Shown piece by piece: positions 1-17,900 of a DNA stretch of 64,000 nucleotides. This DNA comes from Liolophura sinensis. Lineage: Eukaryota > Mollusca > Polyplacophora > Chitonida > Chitonidae. The notes beneath the pieces were generated by a model. The model saw only the letters and a list, made by a program, of their open reading frames with translations. It did not search any database and had not been told where the DNA came from. A program made the position numbers and the translations under genes. The stretch is taken from the NCBI RefSeq assembly GCF_032854445.1, contig NC_088301.1, positions 49,967,116 to 50,031,115 of the forward strand, in the 5' to 3' direction. Within the stretch, counting starts at the first letter, position 1. The number at the start of each line of letters is the position of its first letter.

Positions 1-268
1 AGCTGAAATAGGCCAGTCCATGGTTAATTTAAAAACGACTTTATGGAATTCGTTGTATTTCATTTACAGAATAGTTCGCTCTTCGAGAGCCTCTGTTCAT
101 GTCATCATTTTATAGTAATTCAGCATAACCCACCCTTTTTCACATTCCCTCTAAAGAATACCCAATTCCTTTGCTTGTTTGGCTGGCTTGATGGACTGAA
201 CCATGAATAGTTCTATTGCTGACCATATACCTATTAACCCGTAGACGACCTTTTCAGGGTACTAAGTG

Positions 269-293
269 CAACATATATCATGGGAACCTACAT
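269..293 (+). repeat. Left arm of a 25-bp perfect inverted repeat
   Basis: This is identical, in reverse complement, to 741-765. The match weakens but continues outward through CTAAG on both sides. The arms enclose about 450 bp. It may mark the ends of a small DNA element; no target duplication was seen. Confidence 0.7.
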
Positions 294-513
294 TAACAAC
301 GTCTTACACATTTCAAACTAAAAACCTTCTTCGTGAAGATGCACAGCTATTCATTGATTCAAGTCGAACTCAAGCACCAAAGCATGTATCACTCTAAACA
401 ACTTTTTTCTCGTGAGACGCAACATTTTTTTTTAAAGTGCTGACCAGTTCGTAGGTTTGCTCTATGTGACATCACTTTAGCAGAGCGCATCTCTTCTTAT
501 ATAGTGCACTTAC

Positions 514-628
514 CGCATGTGGAGTATGTGTCTTTACCACCATTCATATTGTCTAACAATGTGTCATCGCCTTGCATATAATACGAAAACCTCAATCGTT
601 TCTGCTGGATAACACAATTCGTAAACAT
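514..628 (-). CDS. Exon-like open segment inside an inverted-repeat pair
   Basis: On the - strand CTTTAG is followed by ATG (628-626) and 38 open codons (..QQKRLRFSYYMQGDD..), ending at CATGCG|GTAAGT. Splice sites and frame agree, but a segment this short can arise by chance. It lies between the two arms of the inverted repeat at 269-293 and 741-765. No family is recognised. Confidence 0.2.
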
Positions 629-740
629 CTAAAGCTTGATGTGAGAGTTTATAAAGATGTGGTAAAGAGAAGAATAAAGATTTTATAAGGTAGTCACATA
701 TCTGAAATAGAGACTACAATGAATAATCCTTATAACGGCT

Positions 741-765
741 ATGTAGGTTCCCATGATATATGTTG
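741..765 (-). repeat. Right arm of the 25-bp perfect inverted repeat
   Basis: Reverse complement of 269-293 without a mismatch. Confidence 0.7.
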
Positions 766-1166
766 TTGCTTAGAACATTTCGTTAAAACGAAAATGTACC
801 TCATTGCAAAGATTTACAACATTCACAAACCTTGTGCGAACACATCAGACACAAAACACCTTTGATTCTGTGTTATACTGATCCCATCAATCCGACAGAG
901 ATTGAAAACGACCGTATATCTTAGACTGGTGGATGGTATTTAGAAAGTAGCTTAAGTAACAATATTATCATTATTTGAGATTTGCGCTTTCTGGATGTAG
1001 CACAAATTCTAGTGCTGAAAATTGACTGAGATTACTCCAGGTTTCGCACGAACCACTTTACCATTAGGCTCCTACTTGCCAGCAATACAAGTCAGCTGTA
1101 CTCCATTCGGCAAACATGAGTGGCCTTAGAATATTTTTAGCATTAGTATATGTGCTATACCCATAT

Positions 1167-1297
1167 AAGGAGCCTGCGTGGCCTAGTGATTATGACTTTA
1201 TGACCCAGGCGAGAGTTCAAGTCCAGCTCATGCTGGCTTTCTCTGCGGTCACACTTGCAAGGGAATGTCTGCCAGCAACCTGCGGATGGTCGTAGAT
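1167..1297 (+). mobile_element. SINE family A, 3'-truncated copy with tRNA head
   Basis: The tRNA-like head (A box GTGGCCTAGTGATTATG, B box GAGTTCAAGTCC) is followed by the family-A body (CAGCTCATGCTGGC .. CAGCAACCTGCGGATGGTCG). It then loses similarity before the usual 3' tail. Confidence 0.65.
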
Positions 1298-2910
1298 ATA
1301 TTAAAATTTCCAAAAACAGTTCTATTTAGAGTTTAGGTGCAATAAAATAATGAAATCATATAGTTTGTAATGTCAGCGTCGCACATATAAAGCTGTATTT
1401 GGGGGAGAGGTGGGGCGGGTGTGTCTTAAAGCAAGGTTCTTGCGTTTTAAATGATCAATGTGAAGAAAGGTGCTGATATGGATTTCAAAGGATAGGGGTG
1501 GATCTAAAATATTCCCTGAGTAGATGTCAACATGTTGATCGTATTACTTGTTTGGGAATGGGTGTTGTGTATGTTTACCTGATTATTGAGTCTCTTTTGT
1601 ATTTCGCGAACAGGAACGCATAATCGAATTACTTATTGCAACAGATTGATGTAAGGGCGAGGGTTCAGCAAAGGACCTTGACTGTTGATTTTATATATAA
1701 ATTAACTGTTTGAAAATGAATATTGAAAACTTATATTAACACGTCTTTCAAGGAAAACTGCTGAATGGAGTAACACCTACATTTTCGAAAGCGAGTACAT
1801 GTAGGTAAACTCTGTACCAGTGCGTTTTACCGATTCCCCATTGATCCAACTTCAAGGCACTAAATTCACTCACAGCAGAAAGAAAGCTTGCTTTCAGGTT
1901 TTATTTGAGAAAATAGTAAAACAAATGAAGTTTGGTAAGGTAATACTTTATTAGAGTTATACCCATTCATACACTAAATGCTCAAGTTTACATTTTTGTA
2001 TGTTATGCCGTGAAACAAATATGTTGATTTATTTAACAGCACGAGACTTCTTTTTTCTGATATGTTAGCTTCCAAATCCCCTACAAATATCATAAATACC
2101 AATAAAACTTCTGTAAACAAGAGCCTATATTGTATTGTTGGTTGTGTTGAGACCAGTCCATATTCCTGACAATGATATTAAGATGATATATATATGAGTA
2201 AAAGCATTCCTGTATACAAGACAAAGACATAAATACTGATACTTCAGTTAATCCCAACCGGACGAGAAATTCGGGTTCAGTCCATTTTTTTGATTCACTC
2301 TTTTCATAAGTGACAATAAGCAGTCGACGGCGCTCCTGGGATTTTGCAGAAATCTTTGTTGAAAGTCACATATCTGTCATCAATATGGCATACAATTCCG
2401 TACGTTACACTTGGGATACTTCGTCAATAACATGATAAAGGTCTTTGTTTTATCCCCTACACCTATAAAACCATTCACCATCATATAAGTAAATGGTTGT
2501 TAAATAGAACGAAAAACACAAATTAATTATTAATGTTAACAAATAGATATTTGAATTTCGTGACAAGCCCACGGTCCGCTTTTCTATGTTATTGGACGCC
2601 TTACTGAACTCAATAATGGCAAAAAATTGAACTTTAAATAACTGTACTAATAAGTTAGATATAGGCGCATATCTTTGTCTTGAAGACTTCCATTTTATAA
2701 ACACAAATAACGGGACAATACGAAGCTGAATGTTTACTAACAGATCTGACTGTAGTTGTACGTCCTTGCACGAATTGTCAAAGTGATTTAACGTTTCGCC
2801 ACCCGGTCGTTACGGTGAAACACTCGTACCTGTCGACAGTGAAAATCTCATTTCCTGTCGACATACCTCAGTGGTCACTTATATTAAGCTTTACTAGTCT
2901 CATTTACCTG
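1298..2910. other. No gene recognised
   Basis: AT-rich non-coding sequence. No exon pair, RNA gene or named repeat could be supported. Confidence 0.5.
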
Positions 2911-3346
2911 TCACGACAACTCGATTACTTCGATTTTGTCGTCAGTTGAACTTGGCAGCGGCTTGGTTGGTAAATGCCGCGCGGTTGTTCTAGAATATGG
3001 TACCTTCCACGGCAGTTGCCTGAAATTAGATTTTGACATCATCTTAACGAAATCTTCCTCGCCTTCCCTCCAGTTATTCATTAAAGAAGGCACATTCCAA
3101 GTCCCAAGAAGCGTAGAGGAATCTCCGATAAGACTCGGTGAACATTCACCGTCCTTTTGTTGGGGCACCGTATCGAGATCTTTGCTTTCTCGGCGAGCAC
3201 GTGGTCTGGAACTTCGCGTCCGAGTGCGAACATTCTGTGTTACCACAGTAGCGCCATCTTGGGGATGAGACGTCACTGTTTTTATTTCGGTCTCCGTTAT
3301 CTCCTCGTAGAAATCATCCGTGGAATCGACTACTGGAAATATATAT
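2911..3346 (-). CDS. Probable terminal coding exon of an unrecognised gene
   Basis: On the - strand an acceptor (ATATTTCCAG, phase 1) near 3335 opens a frame of about 140 codons that runs to TGA at 2913-2911. Visible parts are an acidic start (STDDFYEEITETEIKTV), a basic Arg/Ser stretch (RTRTRSSRPRARRESKD) and a Trp-containing part (LGTWNVPSLMNNWREGEED). GC is higher than in the flanks. I recognise no family. Upstream exons would lie at higher coordinates (one candidate is near 7763-7815). A donor-like CAG|GTAAAT follows the stop at once, so an alternative frame or splice is possible. Confidence 0.5.
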
Positions 3347-4408
3347 ATTTCTGTATTACAATGCACATGTGATTCAATAAACTATTATTCTCATAATAAT
3401 AATAATAATAATCATATTTTAAGAGATTTAGGTTTCTGGGGATCACCGCTATCTGTCTGAAATCTAGGAGACACAAGCATCTCCTGTTCCCAAATATACA
3501 TGTATTGCCAGTGTAGCTAGAACATGCTGTTTTTTTTAAATGCTTACAGTGTTGCAATAATTAGGACGCAGGTTTGTAATAGCAATGCGGTCTGTCGTTC
3601 ATGGGGTGACTTGAATTTTCCACTCGGTTTTGCGGGTCTACAGATTAAGAGCTGTATTGCACACTTTCGCTCGATTCAGCATTACTATTCTAGCCTTAAC
3701 AAAGGTAGGCCTATATAGAACATTACCTAACACGTCATGCTGATGTTAATATCAGTCAGGGAAAGACAAAGAAATTCCCCCCTGTAAACGTTTTGTCAGA
3801 CATATAAATGAGGTAATGAATTCCTTATATTCCTTTATCTTTACGTCTTCTGCAAACATATATGGTTGTAACCCACAAATATGGCGTCATTTGAATGAGG
3901 TGGTTTCATGTAAGTCAATTTAAATAAAATTAAACATTGCATAATTTGTGATACACATTAGTTACTCTGTTGGCCTGAATACGTTAGCTGTCTCTCTTTT
4001 ATTCACAAATGAACGGTGTGCTTAATTATTCACTGCATGCTCCGTAGAACCAGATTTTACAAAATAGTTCAAAAGGCGACAGAGACAATACTGAAGGTAA
4101 AAGTTTATGTTGCGATAGAGAAAATCGAAGGTCTAAATTGGCTTTGTGCTTTTCCATGCAATGTCTATAGCAGATCAAATATTTACGCAGGCTTACACTG
4201 TAAACATTTGTTATACACAGGCTTAGCAATCAGGCCGGTCGCTTTTTAAATAACGTGCAAACAAACGCGTGTTTCTTTGGGTTAACATAACCGCATAGGC
4301 TTAATGCGGTACACCCACTTACATTATACTGTTAAAACCAATTCAATAATTCAATATTTTCAGTCTGATATGTGGACAACGTGAAAACCAATACATGCAG
4401 TGGACGCT

Positions 4409-9941
<5,533 letters not shown>

Positions 9942-10075
9942 AGGGGAGGTAACTCATGTCAAACTTCAAATCTTCGCGCGAGAGTTCCGAGTTAAACTTA
10001 CTTCCTGTCGCGTGCTTCTCAGTTGACAGTTGGTGCCTGCACGATGACGCGAGGGTGAAGATATTCTCGTATCTT
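9942..10075 (+). promoter_or_regulatory. Candidate GSAP promoter / non-coding first exon
   Basis: This short block is richer in GC and CpG than its surroundings (CGCGCG, TCGCG, GACGCGAG). It has an ETS-type ACTTCCTG, a CRE-like TGACG half-site and no TATA box, as expected of a housekeeping promoter. GAGG|GTGAAG near 10051-10056 could be a first-exon donor. It lies 1.9 kb upstream of the first coding exon. The assignment rests on position and composition only. Confidence 0.3.
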
Positions 10076-10265
10076 TGATTTGGCCTTCATGGTATATTTG
10101 CATAACAGCTTGTCAGTTAATTGTTAACCTTGGTGTGTTCTGGGCACACAGTCTTTTGTTCTCTTTAGGGGGCTGTTACTGTCCGCAGGAGTGGAACTGC
10201 AGGCCCACTGTTGTTGAAATTACATATATGTAAATGATTCTTGACAGATGTCACACACCATAATA

Positions 10266-10616
10266 CATTAAATTATATGTCCGCTTCGGGAGCGGTAGAT
10301 CCAGGGTCAGTCCTGGGTCGAGTCACAGATAGGACTTTAAAGGAGGAAGTTGTAACTTTCTCGCTTGGCGTTAAGCATGAAGGGGATAGTGCATGGACTG
10401 GTTGACCCATATCAGTATAATGGCTCTGGCGGGGCGACTTACTTACCTTCGGTAAGCCGTCTCAGTGAAGCAGCACTAGATGAAAGAGCGGTGGAAATCC
10501 ATCCAGAAGCAAGGAGGCACATTACATGCACTCTAAGGATTCCTTCGTCGTTATATGACTGAAAGATTGTTAAGTACAACGTTAAACTCCAAGCAATCAC
10601 ACACTCATTAAATTAT
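10266..10616 (+). mobile_element. SINE family B, 5'-truncated copy with 11-bp target duplication
   Basis: CATTAAATTAT occurs at 10266-10276 and 10606-10616, flanking 10277-10605. The element starts inside the tRNA-like head (CTTCGGGAGCGGTAGATCC) and carries the family-B body (AGGAAGTTGTAACTT, GGTAAGCCGTCTCAGTGAAG). It ends in TTAAGTACAACGTTAAACTCC plus a short CA-rich tail, as after LINE-driven, incomplete copying. Confidence 0.85.
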
Positions 10617-11894
10617 GACAATTAAAATTGAAGAGCTACCGGTACTGTTCAAGCAGAACAGGTCAGTTGGTGCAGGACATAATAGCAAGAGAAGTTACAG
10701 TGTTACTTACATGGCAGCCTTGTCCTGTTGCAAACAGTTGGCCCCTGGAATGAATGATTGGCTTAACACCAACTCAGCAATATTTCAGCCATGGCGTGAC
10801 GATTTCGTCCCTGGGAAAACACTAAGCTCTACTCACTGGATGCAGGACATAACCCTTTTTCTGCTGCTTATTCCAAGCCTGTTGTATCTGCTAGTATTAT
10901 AGATAAATATATGGTTTGATATTCAATATACAAACACTCAGGAAAATTCCCTCTGTGGTGTCGGTTGAAGTGTCACTTGAATTAGTCTTGCATTTGGCTT
11001 TTGTGGTATTTGGAATTTTATTTAGGTACCATTACCAGTATATTATTTCAAATTCCAGTCGAGGTAGGAAATCCAGTGGAGACACAATGTACTGATGTAG
11101 GTTATAGACCACATGAGCCTTACCAAAGACAATGCCAGTACATGTAGTTTAGCTTGAAAGAAATTTAAGCATTGATGTTTTCTACGGAATATATATAGTT
11201 ACCACTTTCCCTGCAAGGAATAGAAATTTCAAGGAATCCAATCAAAATCAAAATCTCACTTAATCACTAAATATAAGGAATAGAAGTAGAAATATATATA
11301 GAAAGTTCACTGAATCTGTGTACATGTAGATCTATCATCTCCTATTCATACATTTACTCTGTGATATTAGGCATAACCTATGAAACAAACTACTTAGGCT
11401 TCATATAAGTTTATACATATGGATAGGCCTACTGACCAGACCAAGCAATTGTTCTACGGGTTGCTGTTCTGTTTCACTGAAAATGCTCACACAGACATCA
11501 AAATTGTCACAGCCGATATTTTAGAACTGGATTTTAAATGCGGATAAGACATGTGAGTACATGTGATTCCCAATTTTCCATGTTACATCCTTGTGTGCCA
11601 TGCAAGTCAGCGTTATGACTCTATCTACTTTCCATTGTACATGAACAGTGTGTTTTAGCTACGGCACTCTATTTGTTTCAACCTCAGCCTGTGGTGTTTA
11701 AAGCCATCAGGGTGTGCATCAGTTACTAACTTTTATTTCAATTCTGATTGCATCACATATTATTTTTATCAACCGCATTGTAAAGTTTTGAGGGGTTTAT
11801 ACGACATCTGAGGGCATATACATTGTACATGCATCACTAGTTGACATGAACTACATGTTTTTTTATTTAGTTTTTGTTCTGGTTTAATTTCCAG

Positions 11895-11925
11895 CCACTG
11901 TCCAGGGAGACGCACACAGGCCAAG
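11895..11925 (+). other. GSAP: 5' UTR segment of GSAP with upstream splice acceptor
   Basis: A T-rich tract ending TTTAATTTCCAG (AG at 11893-11894) precedes the start codon by 31 bases. This implies a separate non-coding first exon upstream. The chosen ATG (11926) follows CCAAG and opens the frame whose residues match the known N-terminus of GSAP. Confidence 0.6.
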
Positions 11926-14900
11926 ATGTTTCAGCTCACAGAGACATTGGACTTGAAATCTACACTCATCGAAAGCGTGATACAGACACGAGGGTATGAA
12001 GAGGCAACAGGTAAACTGCTTGAACAGGGAAACATGCACCAGGCAGCTTTTCATATAAATTTAAGAAACTATGAGATAGATACTTGCTACTTTTTTTTTT
12101 TTTTTTTTTTTGGTACAGATAATTTAAGAATGAAATTAGTATACCTTTACATTTCATTGTATCACAAACTGTCTTCCAACATTCAGAAGTACTAGTATGT
12201 ATTTTATATATGTATGCGCAGGGTTTTACGTACCACATAACATTTCAGTCATATGGTAACGAAGAGTCATCATAGGTGACCGACCCGGATAGCACAGTTG
12301 GTAGAGCGTCCACTTCGGGACCGGTAGATCCAGGATCAATCCTTGATCGAGTCACACCTAAGACTTTAAAAGAGGAAGTTGTAACTTCCTCGCTTGGCGT
12401 TCAGCATGAAGGGGATAGTGCAACGACTGGTTGACCTGTATCAGTATAATGGCTCGGGCGGGGCGGCATACTTGCCTTCGGTAAGTCGTCTCAGTGAAGC
12501 AGCACTAAATAAAAGAGCGGTGGAAATCCGTCCTGCATCAAGGAGGCACATTACACGTACATGCACCCTAATGATTCCTTCGTCATCATATGACTGAAAA
12601 ATTGTTGAGTACGACGTTAAACCCCAAGCACTCACTCACTCACTCACTCATCATAGGTGTGTGTACATAGACTATACCATTTTTAAAATCTTTGGCATGA
12701 CCTAACCTGGGTTTGATCCCAGGTGTCCTGACTTTGAGGCAGACTCTCTAACCATTAAAGTACTATAATTCTTCAACCTTTTTGTATGTTTGCAAGGTGT
12801 TTATTCAAGCATATTTTGGAGGCATTATTGTGTTTAGGCTGGTAAAATTATATTTTTCTGCGAGCCATAAATTGGCCAATCTAACCCAGTGTTTTGTCTC
12901 CAAAAAACAAATTAAAATATGTGCATAAATTTCACTGAAAGTTGCTTTTTCATTTGCAAAAAGGTTGAGGAATTAGGGTAGTAGTAATTAACCAAGGTAT
13001 GTTAACACCGTTGTCCTTCTATGCAATTATACTGTTATAATAGCCTTTTTCACTTCCTCTTTGTATTTCAAGTTAATGCAGTGGTGCACCCCCGTGTAAT
13101 TTTGCATGGTAGAAATCATGAACTATTGTTAGATTTGGTCATGAAAAATTATAAATTTTAAATTACCTATTACAAACATATGTGTATGTGAATAAATATT
13201 TATGAGTATTAAAGTTAAATCAACAGGTAATCATTCTGTGATTTTATAAAATTAAAAAGGATCTTTAAAGCAGTTGGTCTGCTTGTAAACTATTGTACCA
13301 TTCCAGTTCTGTTACCACATTTCCCATCACAGGTATGTTGTGCAGACAGGTTGTACTGTAGGCCTAGACAGTGATATTGTATTGTATTAAGCCGATCTTG
13401 ATTATGAGATTATGAAAATAAGCAGGGGGCACTTATTGTTTTTCCTATTTTATTCTGCAATCATTTGATGCCCACATGTATCCACAAAGTTTATGTTGTA
13501 TAATCTGTATGTAGTGAGAGAGCTTTCCAGAAAGGTGTACTGTATATATTATATATCTATGAAAAGTAAATTACAAGTTCTGAATAGGCTTCAAGATAAG
13601 TTTGCTTATTTATGTGATTGTGTTTTATGCCATTTTCAAGACCATTTGAATGAAATGAAGGTGTGATGACAAGTTTTATAATCGTATACATATATCTGTC
13701 AAGCATTCTGACATAACCCTGTCAGTGAAGGGCATGTGGTCTGCCGGTAGAGGTATGCCTTGGGTAACTCTTTAAGCAAGCAAGTGCCCGTCAAATACAA
13801 GTTAAAAAAGGTGAAAGTTTCTTGAATGATGCGAATAAGTGGAGATGACTCTATTATTATATGCTCAGATGAATGTATCCTCCCAAGAATCTTGAATCAA
13901 GAGAGAGATGGAACAGTCATTTACACATGGGACGATCTGGCTGCCAACAGCAGGGTAGGAAGTGCTTCTTTATTGAAAACATACTAGTGTCACATGTATT
14001 TAAGATATCCAGTACTTACAACTATTAAAATGACATATATCTCAGAGGCCATGGTACTGGTAGTCTTAAACTAAAACATGATTTAGATATACTGTCAGAA
14101 ACAAATGTTTAAGTTCATGTTTGATTATTAAGTGAATATGCCTGATTTACAATTGTTTGATTACACAATCCATACAATTGTCTTAATGCTTTAACAGACC
14201 TATCTGTTTGTTTGCAGAGGAGCCCAGTAACCCACGTAGCTATGTATGACCCAACAACCTGCTCTCACAAGGTACTGTCTTCAGTAGTGCTATGTTAAAC
14301 TTCATGAGCTATTTAGTTTTATTGAAGCAGATGGTTTGTGAGTATTTGACTGGGCAATTATATTTCCCATTTAACAAGACACCATTATGATGGATTAATT
14401 TGGGAACCTGTGACTTATAAGATATGATTTTACGTTTTCTGTTTGTAGAGTTTAATTTAAATGTATTTCACTTTAGACTTCATATTTGTAGTATTACTGA
14501 ACAGCATTAGTTTAGTTACATTGGCACTTGTAACCATATTATGATATCTGCATGTGTGAGTTTTGAAGCATGAGTAAGATGTGAACTTCTTATTTTCAGG
14601 TTATATGGACAAATGACAGTAAAATATATATCACCACATGCTCTGTTAATGCTGAAAGAACACTGATGGGTGAGTATTTCCTATCAGAATTCAAGTTTTT
14701 CATTAATTAATGTAAAGGATGATTCTATTAATTTATGCTGTAATAGACTAGTGGATGAAGTCTTTAGTAGCTTACTGGTCGGCTGTCGTGTTTGAACCAC
14801 AACATAAATAAATATGCATTCAACCTAATGCTATGAAGCTGGCTGCTATCATGCAATAGATAACAAGGACATGTGACAATTCCTTGGGTCCAATGTCAGG

Positions 14901-17900
14901 TTTAAAAAAATTGTCATGATTAACAATGTCTTTTCATCTTTGTGATCTAACATTGTTTTGAAACAATTGAAACTGATATTTCTTGTTACTAACCTGAAAA
15001 GTGTTCAACCTGATGTTAATTTGTGTGCAGACATCAATAAAATGAAAGTGCACTGTTTTTATTCTTTCAGCATATACAACTTGTGATCCAGCACCCTCAA
15101 GGTCAGCATCAGTCCAGCAGGGATCTCACAAAGGTTTGAAAGGCAAAATACTCTAGACACTCATCAGCTAGCTCTACATTGAGCATATAGTTTGTAGCCT
15201 TACCGTAACATACCCCTTGTGGATCTGCTGTGCTTACAATATTATATACTGTGTGAAGAATAAATATTATAAATAAATAAACTGGTAGATCTAGGTAGCC
15301 TTTATTTTATGATGCCCACACTATCTAAACATTTGGACTATGCCGGCTAAGATGGTTAACGGGCTGGCTTTCTGTGATTGTCTTGTTTGGTGATTAACCC
15401 AGGGCAGTCTTGTTTTTCCTTCCAGCCGTCACCTGACATCTGTCATTAGTTAAAGATTATTAGTATGGTGTTAAATGTATGTCTATCAGAAAATTGTGTA
15501 CCCTGTTTGACCATGGTTAACTTTCCCATTTTCCCTGATTCTGAGAGTTCTATAGATTTGAGAAAGGTGTATTGAGGTTCATTAGGAATATTTGTTGATA
15601 TTCTACAAGAAAATTTTAAGTTTTAGCACCACAAATAAAATTTTGTGACATTTATTTGCCTCTATAAATGCACTTTTGTGGATGAAAGTTTAGGTCATTT
15701 AGGGTAAGTTTCTACTGTGAAGCTTACTTTGTCATTTTATAATTTATGCATTCAAGAAAAAAATTTTAAATGTTGATTAATCTACTATTTACTGAAAGAC
15801 AATTTTGTCTTTGTTATTGATTAGCTTTGCAGCAGTCTTTGTCAGTTTTTATCCCCTGCAATCAGTTGCAGCATACATGTATATTCAATAGTTATGATTA
15901 GATCCATGTTCCATGGTAAAGAAATATTGTCTCATCTACTTGTTAAAAATATTCGTACTTTATTTTCTGTAGCACTGTACCGGGCCTATTTTGCTGAAAT
16001 ATCTCCTCAGCGACTCGTGTTTTCTCTGAATATAGAGAGGCCAAATTATCTAAAGGTGCAGTTTTTGTATGGTACTGCTGGGGGAGCGGTGGAGAAAATG
16101 GCACACATGCTGCTATTTCTACACAAGGAATGTGAGTTAATATTCAGATTCTAAATCCCACTGCCTCTAATGTAAACATAAAGAGCATTAGCTGACATTT
16201 TAAGTCAGTTATGTCCATACTCCTGATTTGTGCACCAAGGAACATGAATCCAGACTTGTAATAAATTGGGAGGTCTGTTAGCAACCTACGGATGGTTGTG
16301 AGCCATCCTCCATAATGCTGGCCACAGTTGTATAAATGAAATACTCTTTAGAACAGTGTAAAACACCAATCAAATAAATAACATCGTTATCGTTTGTCTC
16401 ATTGTGCGTGATTTGACTTGTTTTGAACTACTATATCTTGGTAGTGCAACATGACAAATAGGATGTGCCACATCACAGATATGAAAAGTTATGCATTTTC
16501 TGGGATACTCTGTCGATGCATATATACATTTTGTGCAGTGTTGTCTACTCTTTTAAAGCCTGCACAAAAGGTGTGTGATTTGGAAATAATTTTATGAGAT
16601 CATTTTATGGTCATTTGTTATTCATAATAGATCTGTAATCATTACTTTGTTAATGCATCTCCTTCTACAGTTTTGATTGCATTTTCATGATACTTTGTAG
16701 GCAAATGATATTGACTGTGTTATGTGGGTTATGCTGCATCAATTATTTCCAGAATTATTGCCCTTTAAACTTAAGAGTGGGGATAGTGAGTGTGTACCTT
16801 GTTATAGTTGTACACATGTAAACCATTTGTAGACATGCCTTCATATATAGCACATCCTTAGTGGGTGGTCGGTATAATACCACACTTAGCTTCCATCATC
16901 TTGTAAAAACATCTGAACCCACGTCAAGCCCATGTCAAGGCCATAATGCTTATTGCTTGCAGATGATGATGATGTCATTATGCAGTCGGTCCTTCAAGTA
17001 TAGCTCACAGGATTCTCCATTTTACTTGTACATTTGTACATTTAACTATTATTAAACTCACTTGTGTTGGTTTTTCAGCCATAGGACTATATCGTATTCC
17101 CCTGGCGAGAGTAGAGAAGTTAATTGTAAGTACAATGAAACACAAGATACGTTGGAGTTTAAGGCTGTTATATCAAGCATTTTCGTCACTAAATTTGACA
17201 TGTTTACTTAACTGTTATAAAAGTAATCGGTGTTTAAATGACTGACATGCATAAAAGACATAACATTATACACATACACTGATTTAAAATTGATATTTAT
17301 TGTAATAAAATATTCATTGAATGGATGCCCTTGCTAACTGATCCACATGTGTCTGTAAATGGGTTTTGCAAGTTCATGGCAATACCTTTATCAGCATGAC
17401 TATTGAGTTTTTTGTTGTTTTTTTTTTGGAGCGAAGGTGTTATGAGAAAGCAGTTTTTCAGGTAACTGAATGGGCAAGGTGTTGTAATTTCCTTAAAGAT
17501 CCGAAATGGCTTTGTGGAATTGAACCCTGTTCAATAACCTCTTAAAGCCAAAGCTAGAATTTCTGATTGCCAAGGTTTGAATTCAGGCAGTTACATGTGA
17601 AGAAAGTTGCTTGCTGGCCATAGTTAAATTCCTGAATCCATAGTATCTGTGATTCTACAGTATTATCATTCTTGGGAGTTTGATAAATATGATAATATTA
17701 TTACTTAAAACCATTTTCGAAATGACATCTACTAATCTGATCTGCTGATCCAAGTTATCAACCTTACAAGTCTTTTCCTTCACCTGTTTAAGATAATGCG
17801 AGATCAGCCGGTGACAGAGCAGCTTGTGAAGAGGTTTATCTGGTGTCAGTGGGACAGCCTTCACCAAAGACTGTTCTATTTGACTGGGCGCCGAGAAAAG

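Noticed and set aside
12279-12380. tRNA-like A and B boxes
   Set aside because: They are heads of SINEs (also at 1167, 12674 and 58787), not functional tRNA genes; no cloverleaf is intact.
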